A stretch of DNA of 8,602 bases, from contig CAZVUN010000123.1 in assembly GCA_964629975.1 (NCBI GenBank), positions 1 through 8,602 of the forward strand. Reading direction: 5' to 3'. This stretch comes from G020354085 sp964629975 (GTDB taxonomy: Bacteria > Pseudomonadota > Gammaproteobacteria > Acidiferrobacterales > Sulfurifustaceae). A program made the translations under genes and the position numbers. Shown here piece by piece: positions 5,314-8,602 of the stretch (position 1 is its first letter; every line of letters starts with the position of its first letter). A model generated the notes under the pieces. It worked only from the letters and a program-made list of their open reading frames with translations. It did no database searches and had not been told where the DNA came from.

Positions 5314-6421
5314 ACGCGGGGTAAATTCCTCCCAGGACGACCGGATGGCTCGCGCCGGTGACGCTCGGCAGGTTGCCGGGCCGTCCGGCAAGCGTTTGGT
5401 GGGCGAGCCACGCGAACGCGCTCGCCTCCACCCAGTCCGGGTGCAGGCCCAGTGCCGTGGTGGTGTCGATGTGCCTCCCTGGCAGGTAATCGCGCAGCCT
5501 TTGCAGCAGGACGCGGTTGTGACTGCCCCCGCCGCAGGTAAAGATCTCCCGCGCATCGGCGCTGTAGCGCTCGACCGCGTTGGCGATCGCCCGCGCGGTA
5601 AGGGCTGTGAGGGTCGCCTGCACGTCGACTGGCGAAACGTGTCCGAACCCGGCCGCCAGGATCCGCTCAAGCCAGGGCAGATTGAAATGTTCGCGCCCGC
5701 TGCTCTTCGGTGGCGGCACGCGAAAGTAGGGATCCGCCAACAGCGCAGCGAGCAGGTCGTGATGTACGTGGCCGGTCGCGGCCCACGCCCCGTCGTTGTC
5801 GAATTGGCGTCCCAGGTGACGCCGGATCCACTGGTCCAGCAGCGTGTTGCCCGGGCCGGTATCGAAGCCCGTGGTCACCCCCGCCGCGCGCGCTGGCAGC
5901 AGGGTGACGTTGGCAATCCCCCCGATATTGACGATCGCCCGCGCGGTCGCATCGGAGCGAAATGCCCAGTCGTGAAACGCAGGCGCGAGCGGCGCACCCT
6001 GGCCCCCGGCGGCCATATCGCGGGCGCGGAAGTCGGCAACGGTGGTGATCCCGGTGCGCTCGGCGATGGTGGCGGGATTGCCGATCTGGCGCGTGAACGG
6101 AAAACGTGCGCCCGGGCGGTGACGGATCGTCTGTCCATGGCTGCCGATTGCGCGCACCGTCGATGCCTGTACGCCGGCCTGCGCCAGGAGTTCGAGCGCC
6201 GCCTCAGCGAACATGTGCCCCAAGGCGATGTCGAGCTGGCCGGCGCGATCGACCTCGTCATCGCCAGGGATCATCAGCGCCTCGAGGGCGGTGCGCGTTT
6301 CGGGCGCAACGGGTTGTGCGTGCGTGGCCAGCAGCCGCAGCGATTGATCTGCCGTGATCTCGACCAGCGCAGCATCAATCGCGTCGGCGCTTGTTCCTGA
6401 CATCAGACCGATGTAGCGCAT
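5312..6421 (-). CDS. anmK: Anhydro-N-acetylmuramic acid kinase
   Basis: AnmK recycles peptidoglycan: using ATP and water it converts 1,6-anhydroMurNAc to MurNAc-6-phosphate in the cytoplasm. The 369 residues match the family. Visible motifs are GLMSGTSADAIDAAL (residues 5-19, ATP-binding loop), GSHGQTIRHRP (93-103), FRARDMAAGGQGAPLAPAFH (131-150), VNIGGIANV (164-172) and GFDTGPGN (185-192) with the likely catalytic Asp187. Further on are KSSGREHFNLPWL and CGGGSHN, and it ends with VTGASHPVVLGGIYPA. The first motif reads DA where the family usually has DG (GTSxDGxD), a conservative change at a conserved site. The start MRYIGLMSGT is the expected N-terminus; only a weak GGCGGA precedes it. The gene is convergent with erpA and divergent from tyrS. 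Confidence 0.95.
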   Translation of the reverse strand: MRYIGLMSGTSADAIDAALVEITADQSLRLLATHAQPVAPETRTALEALMIPGDDEVDRAGQLDIALGHMFAEAALELLAQAGVQASTVRAIGSHGQTIRHRPGARFPFTRQIGNPATIAERTGITTVADFRARDMAAGGQGAPLAPAFHDWAFRSDATARAIVNIGGIANVTLLPARAAGVTTGFDTGPGNTLLDQWIRRHLGRQFDNDGAWAATGHVHHDLLAALLADPYFRVPPPKSSGREHFNLPWLERILAAGFGHVSPVDVQATLTALTARAIANAVERYSADAREIFTCGGGSHNRVLLQRLRDYLPGRHIDTTTALGLHPDWVEASAFAWLAHQTLAGRPGNLPSVTGASHPVVLGGIYPA

Positions 6422-6509
6422 GCAGCAAGTTTCCGCCGGGTGGCGTGTTGAGACAAGGGCCCTGCTGCGCCGCTGGTCCTCTCAGCCACGTCAGGTGCCG
6501 CGTGCGCCC

Positions 6510-6540
6510 TTTCTTGTCCGCAGCCGCCTCGGTATTATCG
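6510..6540 (+). promoter_or_regulatory. Possible tyrS promoter
   Basis: TATTAT (6533-6538) with TTTCTT (6510-6515) at 17-bp spacing would give a leader of about 30 nt before the tyrS ATG. The -35 is poor. The same AT island read on the other strand gives GATAAT (6535-6540), so it could also serve anmK. Confidence 0.35.
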
Positions 6541-6575
6541 CGCCTGCTGTGATTTCCCCGGCACTCGGCGCACGC

Positions 6576-7781
6576 ATGAGCGACGTCCACGAAGCACTCC
6601 AAATCATCCGGCACGGCACGGAGGAAATCCTGCTCGAGGCCGAGCTCGCCGAGCGGCTTGCCAGCGGCCGCCGTCTGCGCATCAAGGCCGGCTTCGATCC
6701 AACCGCGCCGGACCTGCACCTCGGCCATACGGTGCTTATCAACAAGTTGCGCCAGTTTCAGGATCTGGGGCACGAGGTGCTGTTTCTGATCGGTGACTTC
6801 ACCGGCATGATCGGCGATCCGACCGGCAAGAACACCACGCGCCCCCCGCTCACGCGCGACCAGGTGATCGAGAACGCGCGCACCTACGAGAGCCAGATCT
6901 TCAAGATTCTGGACCCGGAAAAGACGCTCGTGATGTTCAACTCGAGCTGGCTGGGCGAACTGAAGGCATCCGATCTTATTCACCTTGCGGCCAAGCACAC
7001 GGTGGCGCGCATGCTCGAACGCGACGATTTCAGCAAGCGCTACAAGAGCGCGCAGCCGATCGCGATTCACGAGTTCTTGTATCCGCTACTGCAGGGGTAC
7101 GACTCGGTCGCCACGCGCGCCGATGTCGAGCTGGGCGGCACCGATCAGAAGTTCAATCTGCTGGTCGGGCGCGAGCTGCAGAAGTACTATGGTCAGGCGC
7201 CGCAGGTGATCATTACCATGCCGCTGCTCGAGGGCACGGATGGTGCCAACAAGATGTCGAAGTCGCTCGGCAACTACATCGGCATCAATGAGGACCCAAA
7301 GCAGATCTTTGGAAAGATCATGTCGATCTCCGACGACCTGATGTGGCGTTACTACGAGCTGGCGTCGCTCAAGCACACCCCCGCCAGCGTGGGCGAAATG
7401 CGTGCGCGCACGCTGCGCGGCGAGCTAAACCCACGCGACTGCAAGATCGAGCTGGCGATGGAGCTGGTTGCGCGCTTCCACGGCCCGCAGGCCGCCGCCG
7501 AGGCGCAGGAGGATTTCCGCCTGCGCTTCCAGCAGGGGCAGACCCCCGAGAGCATGCCGGAAGTCGTGGTGGCGGCTGGCGGGAAGCCGATGACGGTGCC
7601 GCGGGTGCTCAAAGAGGCAGGGCTGGTTGCCAGCACCTCGGAGGCAATTCGGCTGGTCAAGCAGGGTGGGGTGCGAATAGATGGCGACCGCGTGGATGAC
7701 CCCGCCACGCAGATCGACTCGGGGCGGGCTCACGTGCTGCAGGTCGGACGGCGGCGATTCGCCCGTGTCACCGTCCAGTAA
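6576..7781 (+). CDS. tyrS: Tyrosyl-tRNA synthetase
   Basis: A class I aminoacyl-tRNA synthetase that charges tRNA-Tyr with tyrosine using ATP. The 401-residue form starts MSDVHEALQI. The Rossmann catalytic domain holds the HIGH-type motif HLGH (residues 48-51), GDFTGMIGDPTGK (73-85) and the KMSKS loop (226-230). The last 60 or so residues (from about PMTVPRVLKEAGL) form an S4 RNA-binding domain that contacts tRNA. The layout and length fit the bacterial TyrRS type found in Pseudomonas and other gammaproteobacteria. ATG 6576 was preferred over the upstream frame opening at 6420, since the extra 52 residues are not family-like and overlap the anmK start. No clear Shine-Dalgarno is visible (GGCACTCGGCGCACGC precedes the ATG). 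It is followed by the rRNA operon, as recalled for P. aeruginosa. Confidence 0.96.
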   Translation: MSDVHEALQIIRHGTEEILLEAELAERLASGRRLRIKAGFDPTAPDLHLGHTVLINKLRQFQDLGHEVLFLIGDFTGMIGDPTGKNTTRPPLTRDQVIENARTYESQIFKILDPEKTLVMFNSSWLGELKASDLIHLAAKHTVARMLERDDFSKRYKSAQPIAIHEFLYPLLQGYDSVATRADVELGGTDQKFNLLVGRELQKYYGQAPQVIITMPLLEGTDGANKMSKSLGNYIGINEDPKQIFGKIMSISDDLMWRYYELASLKHTPASVGEMRARTLRGELNPRDCKIELAMELVARFHGPQAAAEAQEDFRLRFQQGQTPESMPEVVVAAGGKPMTVPRVLKEAGLVASTSEAIRLVKQGGVRIDGDRVDDPATQIDSGRAHVLQVGRRRFARVTVQ

Positions 7782-7796
7782 AGCCCCGCTTCGTAG

Positions 7797-7829
7797 CACA
7801 AAAACCCGCGCTTTTTCAGCGTGCGGGGG
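7797..7829 (-). terminator. Minus-strand-oriented terminator after tyrS
   Basis: CCCGC (7805-7809) pairs with GCGGG (7823-7827), extended inward by GCT/AGC with a small bulge. On the minus strand the hairpin is followed by TTTTTGTG (complement of 7797-7804), a good T-run; on the plus strand it is followed by GGCCAATATG, which is not one. The hairpin may still weakly end tyrS, but its geometry suits transcription coming from the rRNA side. Confidence 0.5.
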
Positions 7830-7830
7830 C

Positions 7831-7890
7831 CAATATGCAAGATCTCAATTCAGGTGTTGACGCCCTAGGGTAAGCGCGTATAATGCGCGA
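7831..7890 (+). promoter_or_regulatory. rRNA operon promoter
   Basis: TTGACG (7857-7862) and a perfect TATAAT (7879-7884) are spaced 16 bp. The GC-rich discriminator GCGCGA (7885-7890) directly follows the -10, the hallmark of promoters under ppGpp (stringent) control. AT-rich sequence at 7831-7850 may be an UP element. Transcription should begin near 7890-7892, about 170 nt before the mature 16S end. Confidence 0.9.
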
Positions 7891-8061
7891 CCCTATCGCC
7901 TGACGGCCCATGCGGCTTTCCGGCGCGTTCTTTCAAAATTCGTGATCAAGTAATTTGTGTGGGCGCTTAGTCGAGCCTTGGCTATCCATTGAAAGGTGGC
8001 CTGGGGCTGCGCAAGCAGACCGGGTCATTTGCAGTATTCGTCCCTTCGGGGACACGAAGTT
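7891..8061 (+). other. rRNA leader with boxA-like site
   Basis: This transcribed leader contains GTTCTTTCAAAATT (7927-7940), resembling the boxA antitermination element (E. coli TGCTCTTTAACAA), and then TAATTTGTGTGGGCGCTTA (7951-7969), a segment common in gammaproteobacterial rrn leaders. A hairpin with a UUCG tetraloop (TCCC 8041-8044 with GGGA 8049-8052, extended by TTCG/CGAA around a 2-nt bulge) ends just before the 16S. Antitermination by the Nus factors is expected. Confidence 0.65.

Positions 8062-8602
<541 letters not shown>

Noticed and set aside
5345..6400. 351-residue plus-strand ORF across anmK
   Set aside because: It mirrors anmK, which has all family motifs; composition is Arg/Gly-rich and non-family-like.
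6420..6575. 52-residue N-terminal extension of TyrS
   Set aside because: It overlaps the anmK start codon and adds residues not found in TyrRS; MSDVHEALQI is the natural start.

Overview
The window looks like chromosomal DNA from a GC-rich gammaproteobacterium. The partial 16S rRNA has the usual proteobacterial 5' half, with a V1 loop about 10 nt shorter than in E. coli. The gene order argC - membrane coiled-coil protein - bactofilin - erpA - anmK (reverse) - tyrS - 16S rRNA is the one I recall from Pseudomonas aeruginosa PAO1 (PA0662-PA0668 followed by an rRNA operon). Genus cannot be fixed by eye; a Chromatiales- or Acidiferrobacterales-like lineage is possible.

Layout. Positions 1-90 hold a short direct repeat, possibly the edge of a mobile element, and a strong rho-independent terminator for a gene off the left edge. 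Positions 90-540 hold no confident gene; they have a run of small hairpins and two protein-like but unproven small ORFs that may be phage-derived. A porin gene (729-1811) follows, with its own leader and a strong terminator. A type II toxin-antitoxin pair (ribbon-helix-helix antitoxin and RelE/ParE toxin) then sits directly against argC, with only 3 nt between toxin stop and argC start. After argC, an exact TATAAT box precedes a two-gene unit encoding a single-pass membrane coiled-coil protein and a bactofilin. erpA has its own extended -10 promoter overlapped by a perfect inverted repeat. anmK runs convergent to erpA and divergent from tyrS. A classic stringent-type rRNA promoter, leader and the first 541 nt of 16S rRNA close the window.

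How the parts relate. ArgC (arginine synthesis), ErpA (Fe-S delivery), AnmK (recycling of peptidoglycan anhydroMurNAc) and TyrS (tyrosyl-tRNA) are housekeeping. The bactofilin and its membrane partner probably act in envelope shape or scaffolding. The M23 peptidase gene that I recall between anmK and tyrS in Pseudomonas is absent. The accessory parts are the left end (1-540) and the toxin-antitoxin pair. I found no convincing wholly new system. The most interesting signals are the TA-argC junction, the unexplained structured region 101-248, the erpA operator-like repeat, and a possible leaderless start after argC.
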